Assembly: GCA_022769845.1 (NCBI GenBank)
Contig: JALEIO010000149.1
Span: 1 to 27,222 of the forward strand
DNA: 27,222 bases
DNA from: Oscillospiraceae bacterium
GTDB taxonomy: Bacteria > Bacillota > Clostridia > UMGS1810
Direction of reading: 5' to 3'
Position 1 is the first letter of the stretch. Each line of letters begins with the position of its first letter. Positions 14,970 to 22,182 of this stretch are shown piece after piece. The notes beneath the pieces were generated by a model. The model searched no databases. It was not told where the DNA came from and was given only the letters and a program-made list of their open reading frames with translations. Both the position numbers and the translations under genes were made by a program.

Positions 14970-15822
14970 GATTAAAAAGCTAAAAAGCGAATACGAAAAA
15001 ATCACTATAAACCCTGATTTTAAGGAAAGGACGATTAATATGATTAAAAACAAAAACAAAAAATCGTATATGACAAAAATTTTTGCGTCGACTGCAGCAG
15101 CGGTTGTGATTGCAAGCGTTGCGGCGTTTAACATCTCTCCATCTTTGGCATACGCCGCAAAGGATATACCCGTTTTAAACAAGATAGTAAAGGTTGTTAC
15201 GCTCGGACGTTATGAATCAAGCGAAAACGGATACAGCGCCGAAATTACCTCGCCGAAAATTGAAGGACTTTTGGACAAGGAGCTTGAAGATAAGCTTAAC
15301 AAGGAGTTTAAAGACAATGCGGACGCGCTTATTTTAGCTTACGAAAATGATGTTAAACAGCTGAAAAAAGAATTTGGCGACGAAACAGTGCATATGGGCG
15401 TAAAATCCGATTATATTGTAAAAACTGACAATGATGATTATTTATCGCTGGATGTTTATATTCTCTATACTGCGGGATCATCATCAACAAAACACACCTT
15501 CTACACCATTGACAAAAAAACAGGCGAGCTTGTAACGCTAAAATCTCTCTTTAAGGACGGTTCGGATTATATAACCCCTATAAGCAGCTATATTATAAGC
15601 GAAATGAAGCGTATGAACAAGGAAGAGGGTGGATATTTCTGGGTTGATAAAGACGAAACGCCCGTTGACGTATTTGAAAAAATCAAACCTGATCAGAATT
15701 TCTACATCAATCCGAACGGCGAACTTGTAATTTGCTTTGACAAATATGACGTTGCGGCAGGCGCACAAGGCTGCCCGGAATTTGTTATTCCAAAAAATGT
15801 AATCAAAGACATTTTAAGGTAA
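14962..15822 (+). CDS. rsiV: RsiV-like anti-sigma factor with DUF3298 domain
   Basis: 286 aa, almost the length of B. subtilis RsiV. The first ~37 residues are cytoplasmic and basic (sigma binding), 38-58 form one membrane helix followed by SLAYA (62-66), a plausible signal-peptidase site, and the rest is extracellular with a DUF4163-like part and a DUF3298 domain ending in FYINPNGELVICFDKYDV (247-264). In RsiV, lysozyme binding to the outer domain allows signal peptidase and then RasP to destroy the protein and free SigV. The same logic is likely here but is not shown by sequence. The start is the ATG at 14962 with GGAGG upstream, not the earlier TTG. Confidence 0.85.
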   Translation: MDKIKKLKSEYEKITINPDFKERTINMIKNKNKKSYMTKIFASTAAAVVIASVAAFNISPSLAYAAKDIPVLNKIVKVVTLGRYESSENGYSAEITSPKIEGLLDKELEDKLNKEFKDNADALILAYENDVKQLKKEFGDETVHMGVKSDYIVKTDNDDYLSLDVYILYTAGSSSTKHTFYTIDKKTGELVTLKSLFKDGSDYITPISSYIISEMKRMNKEEGGYFWVDKDETPVDVFEKIKPDQNFYINPNGELVICFDKYDVAAGAQGCPEFVIPKNVIKDILR

Positions 15823-15827
15823 TTAGT

Positions 15828-15861
15828 ACAAAACTCCCGATTATAAAGTCGGGAGTTTTGT
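15828..15861 (+). terminator. Terminator after the sigma/anti-sigma operon
   Basis: ACAAAACTCCCGA (15828-15840) pairs with TCGGGAGTTTTGT (15849-15861), a perfect 13-bp stem with a TTTT run within the 3' arm. Confidence 0.9.
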
Positions 15862-15870
15862 AACATTTTG

Positions 15871-15903
15871 TGACAAAATATTACAATTAAATGACAAATA
15901 TTA
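15871..15903 (+). promoter_or_regulatory. Direct repeats upstream of abrB, possible operator
   Basis: TGACAAAATATTA (15871-15883) and TGACAAATATTA (15892-15903) are direct repeats starting 21 bp apart, about two helical turns. A looser TGACATTATTTA lies at the promoter (15922). Autoregulation by AbrB is possible, since AbrB proteins bind flexible A/T-rich repeated sites. Confidence 0.4.
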
Positions 15904-15920
15904 ATTTTTTCGATTTGATA

Positions 15921-15949
15921 TTGACATTATTTACAATATATGGTAATAT
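15921..15949 (+). promoter_or_regulatory. Promoter of abrB
   Basis: TTGACA (15921-15926), 17 bp, TAATAT (15944-15949), 50 bp before the ATG. Confidence 0.8.
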
Positions 15950-15998
15950 ACTTTAAAGCTTGATAATAGCAAACTTTTTTATAAAGGAGTGGCAAAGT

Positions 15999-16250
15999 AT
16001 GTTAAAATCTACAGGAATAGTAAGACAAGTTGATGAATTGGGCAGAATAACACTACCTATTGAGCTTCGCAGAACGCTCGAAATTAATGAAAAGGACAGT
16101 CTTGAAATTTTCGTGGAGGGAAATACGATAGTTCTTAAAAAATACGAGCCGTCCTGTATGTTCTGCGGCAACGCACGAAACATTGTTTCGTATAAGGACA
16201 GAAATATCTGCACCGATTGCCTTGAAGAACTAAAAAACCTTAACGCGTAG
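15999..16250 (+). CDS. abrB: AbrB family transition-state regulator
   Basis: 83 aa. The N-terminal swapped-hairpin DNA-binding domain is evident (TGIVRQVDELGRITLPIELR, then TLEINEKDSLEIF), followed by a clostridial-type tail with CMFC and CTDC pairs that could bind zinc. AbrB dimers or tetramers repress stationary-phase and sporulation genes during growth. The start is the ATG at 15999 with AAAGGAG upstream; an in-frame upstream start at 15960 would precede the ribosome site and does not fit the family. Its own promoter and nearby direct repeats suggest autoregulation. Confidence 0.92.
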   Translation: MLKSTGIVRQVDELGRITLPIELRRTLEINEKDSLEIFVEGNTIVLKKYEPSCMFCGNARNIVSYKDRNICTDCLEELKNLNA

Positions 16251-16284
16251 AATTACACATTTAATATTTAAAAATACCGTAAAT

Positions 16285-16351
16285 AAAAAAGCGTTAAAAC
16301 GCATCAACCCCCTAACCCCCAATCTTGGGAGCAAAAAGGTACGCTTTTTTT
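16285..16351 (+). terminator. Terminator-like element after abrB, with an internal hairpin
   Basis: AAAAAAGCGT (16285-16294) can pair with ACGCTTTTTT (16341-16350), enclosing 46 nt that include CCCA/TGGG and a C5-TAA-C5 tract. GCGT can instead pair with nearby ACGC (16299-16302). The T7 run supports termination. A second hairpin, AAATTGCTC (16361-16369)/GAGCAATTT (16379-16387), follows with no T-run. Confidence 0.6.
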
Positions 16352-16399
16352 GAACAAGCAAAATTGCTCACTCAAAACGAGCAATTTCCTATGTTATAA

Positions 16400-16432
16400 A
16401 AAACCGTCCGAAAAATTTTTTCGAACGGTTTT
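16400..16432. terminator. Bidirectional terminator between abrB and the fusion gene
   Basis: AAAACCGT (16400-16407) pairs with ACGGTTTT (16425-16432), continued inward by CGAAAA/TTTTCG across one mismatch. A T-run follows on the plus strand and overlaps the fusion gene's stop codon; the minus side also has six Ts. Confidence 0.85.
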
Positions 16433-16438
16433 ATTTTT

Positions 16439-18958
16439 TTATGCAGTAACAATTTTGCTGTCAGCGTGCAAATTGAATTTGTCAACCGCCGCCTCACGCA
16501 TTTTGTATTTTAAAATTTTTCCTGCTGCATTCATAGGAAATTCGCTTACAAAATCCACATATTTCGGCACCTTGTGCTTTGCCATATGACTCTTTACAAA
16601 TTCCTTTATTTCGTCCTCGGTTGCGCTCTCGTTCTCTTTCAAGATTATGCACGCCATAATTTCCTCGCCGTACTGCTTGTCGGGCACGCCGATAACTTGA
16701 ACATCCTTAACCTTGTCATGGGTATAAATAAATTCCTCAATTTCTTTTGGATAAATATTTTCGCCGCCGCGAATAATCATATCCTTAATTCTGCCTGTAA
16801 TTTTGTAATTTCCGTCCGCAGTCTTTCTCGCCAAGTCGCCTGTGTGCAGCCATCCGTCGCTGTCAATCGCCGCCGCTGTTGCCTCGGGCATTTTATAATA
16901 ACCCTTCATAATGTTGTAGCCGCGTGCAACAAACTCGCCGTCGGTATTAACGGGAAGATCCTCGCCTGTTTCGGGGTCTACAATTTTGCACTCAACACCG
17001 AAAATATTTGAACCGACCGTATTAACTCTTGTTTCAAGCGAATCGGTAGTTTTGCTCATCGTGCATCCCGGAGAAGCCTCGGTCTGACCGTAGGTTATGC
17101 AGATTTCCTTCATATTCATCTTGTTTACAACGTCCTCCATAACCTTTACCGGGCAAGGACTTCCTGCCATAATTCCGGTTCTCATATGCGAAAAATCGGT
17201 TTTTGAAAAGTTTTCGTTTTCCAGCATTGCAATAAACATTGTGGGAACGCCGTGGAAAGCGGTAATTTGTTCTTGATTTATGCAAGCCAATCCTTTTCGC
17301 GGAGAAAATGCCGTTATTGGCGACATTGTGGTTGCGTGTGTTACCGACGCCGTCATTGCCAGCACCATACCGAAGCAATGGAACATAGGCACCTGAATCA
17401 TCATTTTATCGGCAGTGGATAAATCCATACAGTCGCCAATTGCTTTGCCGTTGTTTACAACATTATAATGCGTAAGCATAACACCTTTTGGAAAGCCCGT
17501 TGTGCCCGAGGTGTACTGCATATTGCAAACATCGTTTTTATGCACCTTCATACGCATTTTTTCAACCTCTGAAGCGTCAACCGTTTCAGCAAGCTTTAAA
17601 GCGTCCTCCCAAGTGTAGCAGCCGCTATTTTCGCTTTCCACCGTAATAACGTTTTTAAGCACGGGCAGCCTTTTGCTCTTTAAATTTCCTTTTTCACATT
17701 CATCAAGCTCGGGGCAGATTTCCCTTATAATTTCAATATAATTTGAATCTTTATAGCCGTCAATCATAACAAGCGTCTGCGTGTCGGACTGCCTTAAAAG
17801 ATATTCTGCCTCGTGCACCTTATAAGCGGTGTTTACGGTTACCAGCACAGCGCCGATTTTTGTGGTTGCCCAAAAGGTTATGTACCACGCAGGAATGTTT
17901 GTTGCCCATATTGCAACGTGGTCGCCCTTTTTCACGCCCATTGCAATAAGAGAGCGCGCAAAGTTGTCAACATCATCACGAAACTCGGGATAGGTTCTTG
18001 TATAGTCAAGCTCGGTGTATCTAAAAGCGTACTGATTTGGAAACTCCTTGCAAACTCTGTCTAGCACATCGGGAAAGGTTTCATCAATAAGCCTTTCTTT
18101 TTTCCAGATATATTTTCCCTTGCCGCTCTTGCTGTCATAAAGAACATGCGATTTTCTTTTGTACGGCTCCATAAAGTTTGCAAAATGCGGAAAAACTATG
18201 CCGGCGTCGCAAAGCTCTTTTGACCATCTTTTAACCCATTCAAGCGAAATATAACCGTCATATCCGGTTTTTTCAAGTTCGCCAATCATATCGTTAAGCG
18301 GCAAATCGCCCTCGCCCATAAGGCGATATTCGCATTTTCCGCCAATCATAACGCTGTCTTTTGCGTGAACAAATTTAATGTAACTGCCAAGGTTTTCTAT
18401 TGTTGTATCCGGCGTTTCGTTTGCATATCTGTACGGATGATGCAAATCCCACAGCGCTGCAATATACGGACTGTTTACATCGTCCAAAAGCTTTTTAAGA
18501 CGTTTTGTATCTGCATAAACACCGTTTGTTTCAACAAGCAGAGTAATATTTTTGCCATCGGCCATTTTTGCAAGGTCGAGCAAAACTTTTTTTACATATT
18601 CATCGTCAACCTCACCAACCGGCATTGGCTCTGTATCGCCCAAAATTCTAATATACGGAGTGTTTAATCTTTGTGCAAGTTCAATATATTTTGTAATTTC
18701 AAAAATAATTTCGTCATAATTTTCTTTATCATTTAAAGGGCAGCCTGATGAAAGACACGGAATTTCAAGACCAAGCTCATTTAGCTTGCTAATCGTTTTG
18801 CCTATTTTAGAATCGGTAAACGGCTTTGCGGTAACTGCAAAAATATCATCGCCCAGACCTCTTACTTCGATTCCGTCAAAATTTAAATCTTTCGCCATTG
18901 AGTAAATGTCTTCCCAGCTAAAATACGGGCAAGCAAGCGTTGAAAAGCTAATCTTCAT
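16439..18958 (-). CDS. Fusion: xylose-isomerase-like TIM barrel + AMP-forming acyl-CoA synthetase
   Basis: 839 aa, one uninterrupted frame. Residues 1 to about 270 are a sugar-phosphate isomerase/epimerase-type (AP-endonuclease 2) TIM barrel with the expected metal ligands E143 (in LLVETNG), D171 (in LWDLHHP), H198 (in KFVHAKD) and E240 (in ISLEW). After a basic linker (about 266-290), residues 290-835 form a complete acyl-CoA synthetase: P-loop YTSGTTGFPKG (482-492), YGQTEASPG (623-631), GWLHTGDLA (702-710), hinge GRIKDMIIRGGENIYP (722-737) and catalytic-type lysine K814 in AAGKILKYK. Both halves appear active. The synthetase should make an acyl-CoA from a carboxylic acid; how the barrel contributes (for example acting on a sugar-acid or polyol substrate) is unknown. 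It is monocistronic with its own promoter and palindrome. GGAAGG lies upstream of the ATG. Confidence 0.9.
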   Translation of the reverse strand: MKISFSTLACPYFSWEDIYSMAKDLNFDGIEVRGLGDDIFAVTAKPFTDSKIGKTISKLNELGLEIPCLSSGCPLNDKENYDEIIFEITKYIELAQRLNTPYIRILGDTEPMPVGEVDDEYVKKVLLDLAKMADGKNITLLVETNGVYADTKRLKKLLDDVNSPYIAALWDLHHPYRYANETPDTTIENLGSYIKFVHAKDSVMIGGKCEYRLMGEGDLPLNDMIGELEKTGYDGYISLEWVKRWSKELCDAGIVFPHFANFMEPYKRKSHVLYDSKSGKGKYIWKKERLIDETFPDVLDRVCKEFPNQYAFRYTELDYTRTYPEFRDDVDNFARSLIAMGVKKGDHVAIWATNIPAWYITFWATTKIGAVLVTVNTAYKVHEAEYLLRQSDTQTLVMIDGYKDSNYIEIIREICPELDECEKGNLKSKRLPVLKNVITVESENSGCYTWEDALKLAETVDASEVEKMRMKVHKNDVCNMQYTSGTTGFPKGVMLTHYNVVNNGKAIGDCMDLSTADKMMIQVPMFHCFGMVLAMTASVTHATTMSPITAFSPRKGLACINQEQITAFHGVPTMFIAMLENENFSKTDFSHMRTGIMAGSPCPVKVMEDVVNKMNMKEICITYGQTEASPGCTMSKTTDSLETRVNTVGSNIFGVECKIVDPETGEDLPVNTDGEFVARGYNIMKGYYKMPEATAAAIDSDGWLHTGDLARKTADGNYKITGRIKDMIIRGGENIYPKEIEEFIYTHDKVKDVQVIGVPDKQYGEEIMACIILKENESATEDEIKEFVKSHMAKHKVPKYVDFVSEFPMNAAGKILKYKMREAAVDKFNLHADSKIVTA

Positions 18959-19002
18959 AAGTTGGTCATCCTTCCTTAAAAATAATTAACCAAATCTTTA
19001 CT

Positions 19003-19041
19003 GTGAAAGATATGATTACTTTATAATAACATATTTTTCAC
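19003..19041 (-). promoter_or_regulatory. Long imperfect palindrome over the fusion-gene promoter
   Basis: GTGAAA-x-ATATG-ATTA and TAAT-xx-CATAT-x-TTTCAC form a near-symmetric 39-bp element that covers the -10 box completely. This size and position fit an operator for a dimeric or tetrameric repressor. No regulator gene adjoins it. Confidence 0.5.
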
Positions 19042-19051
19042 ATTAATTCAA
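19023..19051 (-). promoter_or_regulatory. Promoter of the fusion gene
   Basis: On the minus strand TTGAAT (19046-19051), 17 bp, TATTAT (19023-19028), about 65 bp before the start codon. Confidence 0.75.
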
Positions 19052-19131
19052 CAAAAATTTTTTATAACAAACCCAATTTTAAATTAAGATAAGATGTGCA
19101 AATATTACAAAAAAAGCGCAAAAATTTCTGT

Positions 19132-19160
19132 TTGACTTAAATGAAAAAAGGCATTATAAT
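19132..19160 (+). promoter_or_regulatory. Promoter of the PqqD-like/peptidase pair
   Basis: TTGACT (19132-19137), 17 bp, TATAAT (19155-19160), 37 bp before the ATG. Confidence 0.85.
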
Positions 19161-19197
19161 ATAAATATAACAAAATACATTTTATAAGGTGAAACAT

Positions 19198-19470
19198 ATG
19201 GCAAAGCTTAAAATAAAAAAGGGCTTCGTTTTAAACGAGGTGGACGGAGAGTATATTGTTGCCGCAACGGGCAAAAATTCCTTAACCTTCAGCGGATATA
19301 TCTGCCTTAACCATACAGGCAAATTTTTGTGGGATTTGCTTGCCCGGGGAATTTCGCAAAAGGACTTATATAAAAAGTTTATGAAAGAATTTGAAATAGA
19401 TTTTGATACTGCAAAAGAAGACGCCGATGCATTTTTGGCAAAATTAAAAGGAGCTGATGTTATTGAGTGA
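19198..19470 (+). CDS. PqqD-like small protein
   Basis: 90 aa. The pattern KLKIKKGFVLNEVDGEYIV, then a short turn, GYICLNHTGKFLWDLL and a C-terminal helical pair matches the PqqD winged-helix family, which binds leader peptides of ribosomally made peptides and hands them to modifying enzymes. No radical SAM, cyclase or precursor peptide gene is present nearby, so the client is unknown. The start is the ATG at 19198; the in-frame GTG at 19189 is part of the AAGGTG ribosome site. It overlaps the following peptidase gene by 14 bp. Confidence 0.8.
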   Translation: MAKLKIKKGFVLNEVDGEYIVAATGKNSLTFSGYICLNHTGKFLWDLLARGISQKDLYKKFMKEFEIDFDTAKEDADAFLAKLKGADVIE

Positions 19471-19957
19471 CAGCATAAAAAGCAAAGAATTTTCGCTCGA
19501 TAAGCTGCGCGGCGTTATGGACAGTGTAATAAATTCGGGCGGCGAATTTAAAATAATTTCCCGCGGGACAAGTATGCTGCCAATGCTTCGCGACGGTGTT
19601 GACACTGTTGTGCTTGTTAAAAAGCCGGGCATCCTTAAAGTAGGCGACGTTCCGCTTTATCAGCGAGAAAACGGCGAGTATGTTCTGCACCGTATAATAG
19701 CCGTAAAAAAAGACGGCTACGTTATGCGCGGCGACAATCATATTGCTTCGGAATATCCAATACATAACGACCAAATTATAGGAATTTTAAAGGCATACAT
19801 TAAAGACGGCAAAAGAATTGAATGCACCGATTTTAAATACCGCGCATATTCGTTTTACGTTGTGCATTTTATGCCGGTAAGGCTTATAATAAAGCGCTCT
19901 GTACGTCTTGCAAGACGAATTTTGGGAAAAATAAAACGAACGGTTTTGAAAAAATAA
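19457..19957 (+). CDS. S24/S26 family (signal-peptidase-like) serine peptidase
   Basis: 166 aa. Catalytic serine S39 in SRGTSMLPML (35-44); the second box reads YVLHRIIAV with H78, and RGDN (91-94) follows, as in SipW-like peptidases that use a Ser/His pair rather than Ser/Lys. There is no clear N-terminal membrane helix; the C-terminus has a moderately hydrophobic, strongly basic stretch (about 126-166) that may sit on the membrane. It is paired with the PqqD-like gene. ATG at 19457 has GGAG only 3 nt away; TTG at 19463 is better spaced (9 nt) and may be the true start. It probably cleaves a client linked to the PqqD-like protein, which is inference. Confidence 0.8.
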   Translation: MLLSDSIKSKEFSLDKLRGVMDSVINSGGEFKIISRGTSMLPMLRDGVDTVVLVKKPGILKVGDVPLYQRENGEYVLHRIIAVKKDGYVMRGDNHIASEYPIHNDQIIGILKAYIKDGKRIECTDFKYRAYSFYVVHFMPVRLIIKRSVRLARRILGKIKRTVLKK

Positions 19958-19972
19958 ACCGTTCATTTTTTT
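19938..19972. terminator. Bidirectional terminator overlapping two stop codons
   Basis: GAACGGTTT (19938-19946) pairs with AAACCGTTC (19956-19964), followed by T7. The stem includes the last codons and stop of the peptidase gene, and the T-run touches the thiN stop codon. Confidence 0.9.
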
Positions 19973-20615
19973 AGTCCTCCGACATTATAACAAGCAGCAG
20001 TCCTTTTTTAAAAATAATTTCTGCGCAGTTTTTAGTAAACTCATTGCTTATGCCTATTGAATCGCCCATTTTAAGCGTAAAATTTTCAAGCGGATATTTT
20101 AAATTTTTAAGCGTCAATCCTTCAACCGTATCCGTCAGCGGAATAAGCGATAATTTTCGGTTTTCTTCAGGTTCAAGACGTATGCTTTTATCAGTCAAAA
20201 AAGCCTTGTTTTTTTCATTTAAAATTGTTCCTTTTACACCTTTTTCATTCAAATAGCGAAGAAGCATAATATTTGCCAGCGAATGGTCAAGCCGCCCTCC
20301 GAGCGCACCTATAAGCGTTATGTCGTCAAAGCCTTTTTCAACAGCAAAATCCACCGCAATATGGGTGTCGGTCGCGTCCTTTTCAATTAAAAATTTTTTA
20401 ATGTCCTTACAACCATCAAGAAAACCCGTTTTTTTAATTTCATCAAAATTGCACGAGTCAAAGTCACCCAAAAACATATCGGGCTTTATATTAAGCTTTT
20501 GCAAAAGATATATTCCGCCGTCAGCGCAAATAATGTATTTATCCTTCAAAATCTCACTGTAAAAGCTGTAATTATCAACTGTACCGCCCGACACAATAAC
20601 TGCTTTGCCACTCAT
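19971..20615 (-). CDS. thiN: Thiamine diphosphokinase
   Basis: 214 aa, normal length. Motifs: ADGG (31-34), GDFDS (50-54), EKDATDT (78-84) and GALGGRLDH (103-111), covering the nucleotide and Mg2+ site of thiamine pyrophosphokinase, which makes thiamine diphosphate from thiamine and ATP. It is the last gene of the rsmB-rlmN-stp-prkC-rsgA-rpe-thiN series and lies 9 bp after rpe. The product is the cofactor of IorA at the left of the window. Confidence 0.94.
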   Translation of the reverse strand: MSGKAVIVSGGTVDNYSFYSEILKDKYIICADGGIYLLQKLNIKPDMFLGDFDSCNFDEIKKTGFLDGCKDIKKFLIEKDATDTHIAVDFAVEKGFDDITLIGALGGRLDHSLANIMLLRYLNEKGVKGTILNEKNKAFLTDKSIRLEPEENRKLSLIPLTDTVEGLTLKNLKYPLENFTLKMGDSIGISNEFTKNCAEIIFKKGLLLVIMSED

Positions 20616-20624
20616 AAAAATCTC

Positions 20625-21254
20625 CTAAAACTTTTTTAAATTTTCAACCGCCTGTCTTACATTTTCCGCCTTAAAAACACTCGACCCCGCAACAATCACG
20701 TTTGCGCCCGCGTCAGCAACGGCTTTTATATTGCCCTCGCCTATGCCGCCGTCAACCTCTATGTCAATGTTTTTGTCCATTTGCCTGATTTTTTTGATTT
20801 TTTCAAGGCTTTCGCTCATAAACTTCTGACCGCCGAAACCCGGCTCTACACTCATAACAAGCACCATATCAAGGTCGGGTAAAAAGTCCTTAACCGCGTC
20901 GGCAGACGTTTTCGGCTTTATCGAAAGTCCCAATTTTTTGCCCGCTGCTTTGACTTTATTTTTTATGTATTCGTAATCCATATTACATTCATAGTGAACT
21001 GTAATTATATCCGCGCCCGACGCTAAAAAAACGTCAACATATTTCTCGGGATTTTCAATCATAAGATGCACGTCAAGCACAAGATTTGTAAGCTTTCTTA
21101 TGCATTTTACAATATCCGGCCCAAAGGTGATGTTCGGCACAAAATGTCCGTCCATAACATCTATGTGAACGTAATCCGCACCGCTGATTTTTTCAATTTC
21201 GTCTTTTAGGCACGCAAAGTCGGCGGCAAGCACCGACGGTGAAAGTTTAATCAT
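20625..21254 (-). CDS. rpe: Ribulose-phosphate 3-epimerase
   Basis: 209 aa, slightly shorter than the usual 215-225. TIM barrel with metal and catalytic residues in HIDVMDGHFVPN (30-41), DVHLM (61-65), VEPGFGGQKF (136-145) and EVDGG (166-170). It interconverts ribulose-5-phosphate and xylulose-5-phosphate in the pentose-phosphate pathway. TAAGGAG precedes the ATG; the gene follows rsgA after 34 bp. Confidence 0.95.
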   Translation of the reverse strand: MIKLSPSVLAADFACLKDEIEKISGADYVHIDVMDGHFVPNITFGPDIVKCIRKLTNLVLDVHLMIENPEKYVDVFLASGADIITVHYECNMDYEYIKNKVKAAGKKLGLSIKPKTSADAVKDFLPDLDMVLVMSVEPGFGGQKFMSESLEKIKKIRQMDKNIDIEVDGGIGEGNIKAVADAGANVIVAGSSVFKAENVRQAVENLKKF

Positions 21255-21288
21255 TGTTTTCTCCTTAAATTACTGCAAGAAATGCCTG

Positions 21289-22170
21289 CTATCTTGCACC
21301 GTATTCGTTTTCCTTCTGTTTTAAATTTTCATAAAAAAGGCGGTAGCTTTCATATCTTGTAGGCGATATTTTGCCTGCATCAACCGCTTGTTTTATGCCA
21401 CATTCACGCTCATTTATATGTCTGCAGTTTAAAAATTTACAGCCGTTGGTATAATCGAAAAATTCAGGGTAATATTCCCACAAATTCTCGGACGGAATTT
21501 TTGGCAAATCAAGCATACTGAATCCCGGCGTGTCCGCAAGATACGAACCGTCACTGTATTCCAAAAGCTCAACGCAGCGTGTGGTGTGCTTTCCGCGGTT
21601 AAGCTTTTTACTGATGTCGCCCGTCTGCAAATCAAATCCTGTAAGCCTTTTTAAAATGCTGGATTTTCCTACACCCGAAAAGCCTGCAAACGCCGTAACC
21701 TTCTTGTTTATAAGGCTTTTAAGCTCATCAATTCCTACATTTGAAAGTGTGCTTGTAACTATGGTTTTGCAGTTTGCTTTTTCGTAAATTTCACAAATTT
21801 TATCCGCCGCTTCCGCATCGCACAAATCCGACTTGTTTACGCACAAAACCACATCAACGTTGTTGCATTGTGCAATAATCAGCATTTTGTCAATAAACAC
21901 AAAATCAGGATTTGGATTTTTAACCGCCGCAACAAGTACAAGTGTGTCAATGTTGGAAATTGGCGGACGAACAAAAAAGTTTTTACGCTTTTTTATGCTT
22001 TTTACCGTTCCGCAACCGTTTTCGTCTATATCAATGTCGACAAAATCGCCTACCGTAGGCACTTTTGCCTCATTGCGAAACTTTCCCCTCGCCCGACACT
22101 CGATAATTCCTATGTCGGTTTTAACGTAATAAAATCCGCCAATTCCTTTTATAATTGTGCCGCTTTTCAT
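21289..22170 (-). CDS. rsgA: Ribosome small-subunit-dependent GTPase A
   Basis: 293 aa. N-terminal OB fold, then a circularly permuted GTPase: NKSD (112-115) comes before the P-loop GFSGVGKSS (163-171) and DTPG (213-216). The C-terminal zinc motif uses C244, C249, H251 and C257. RsgA checks late 30S maturation and releases after GTP hydrolysis. It lies 12 bp after prkC, as in many Firmicutes. Confidence 0.96.
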   Translation of the reverse strand: MKSGTIIKGIGGFYYVKTDIGIIECRARGKFRNEAKVPTVGDFVDIDIDENGCGTVKSIKKRKNFFVRPPISNIDTLVLVAAVKNPNPDFVFIDKMLIIAQCNNVDVVLCVNKSDLCDAEAADKICEIYEKANCKTIVTSTLSNVGIDELKSLINKKVTAFAGFSGVGKSSILKRLTGFDLQTGDISKKLNRGKHTTRCVELLEYSDGSYLADTPGFSMLDLPKIPSENLWEYYPEFFDYTNGCKFLNCRHINERECGIKQAVDAGKISPTRYESYRLFYENLKQKENEYGAR

Positions 22171-22182
22171 AAAATTCCTCTG

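Noticed and set aside
16303..16331. G-quadruplex on the minus strand
   Set aside because: Only two G5 tracts occur together; a stable three-tier quadruplex needs four tracts.
16439..18958. Assembly or frameshift artefact joining two genes
   Set aside because: The frame is continuous through a plausible basic linker, there is no internal stop or second ribosome site at the junction, and both domains are complete.
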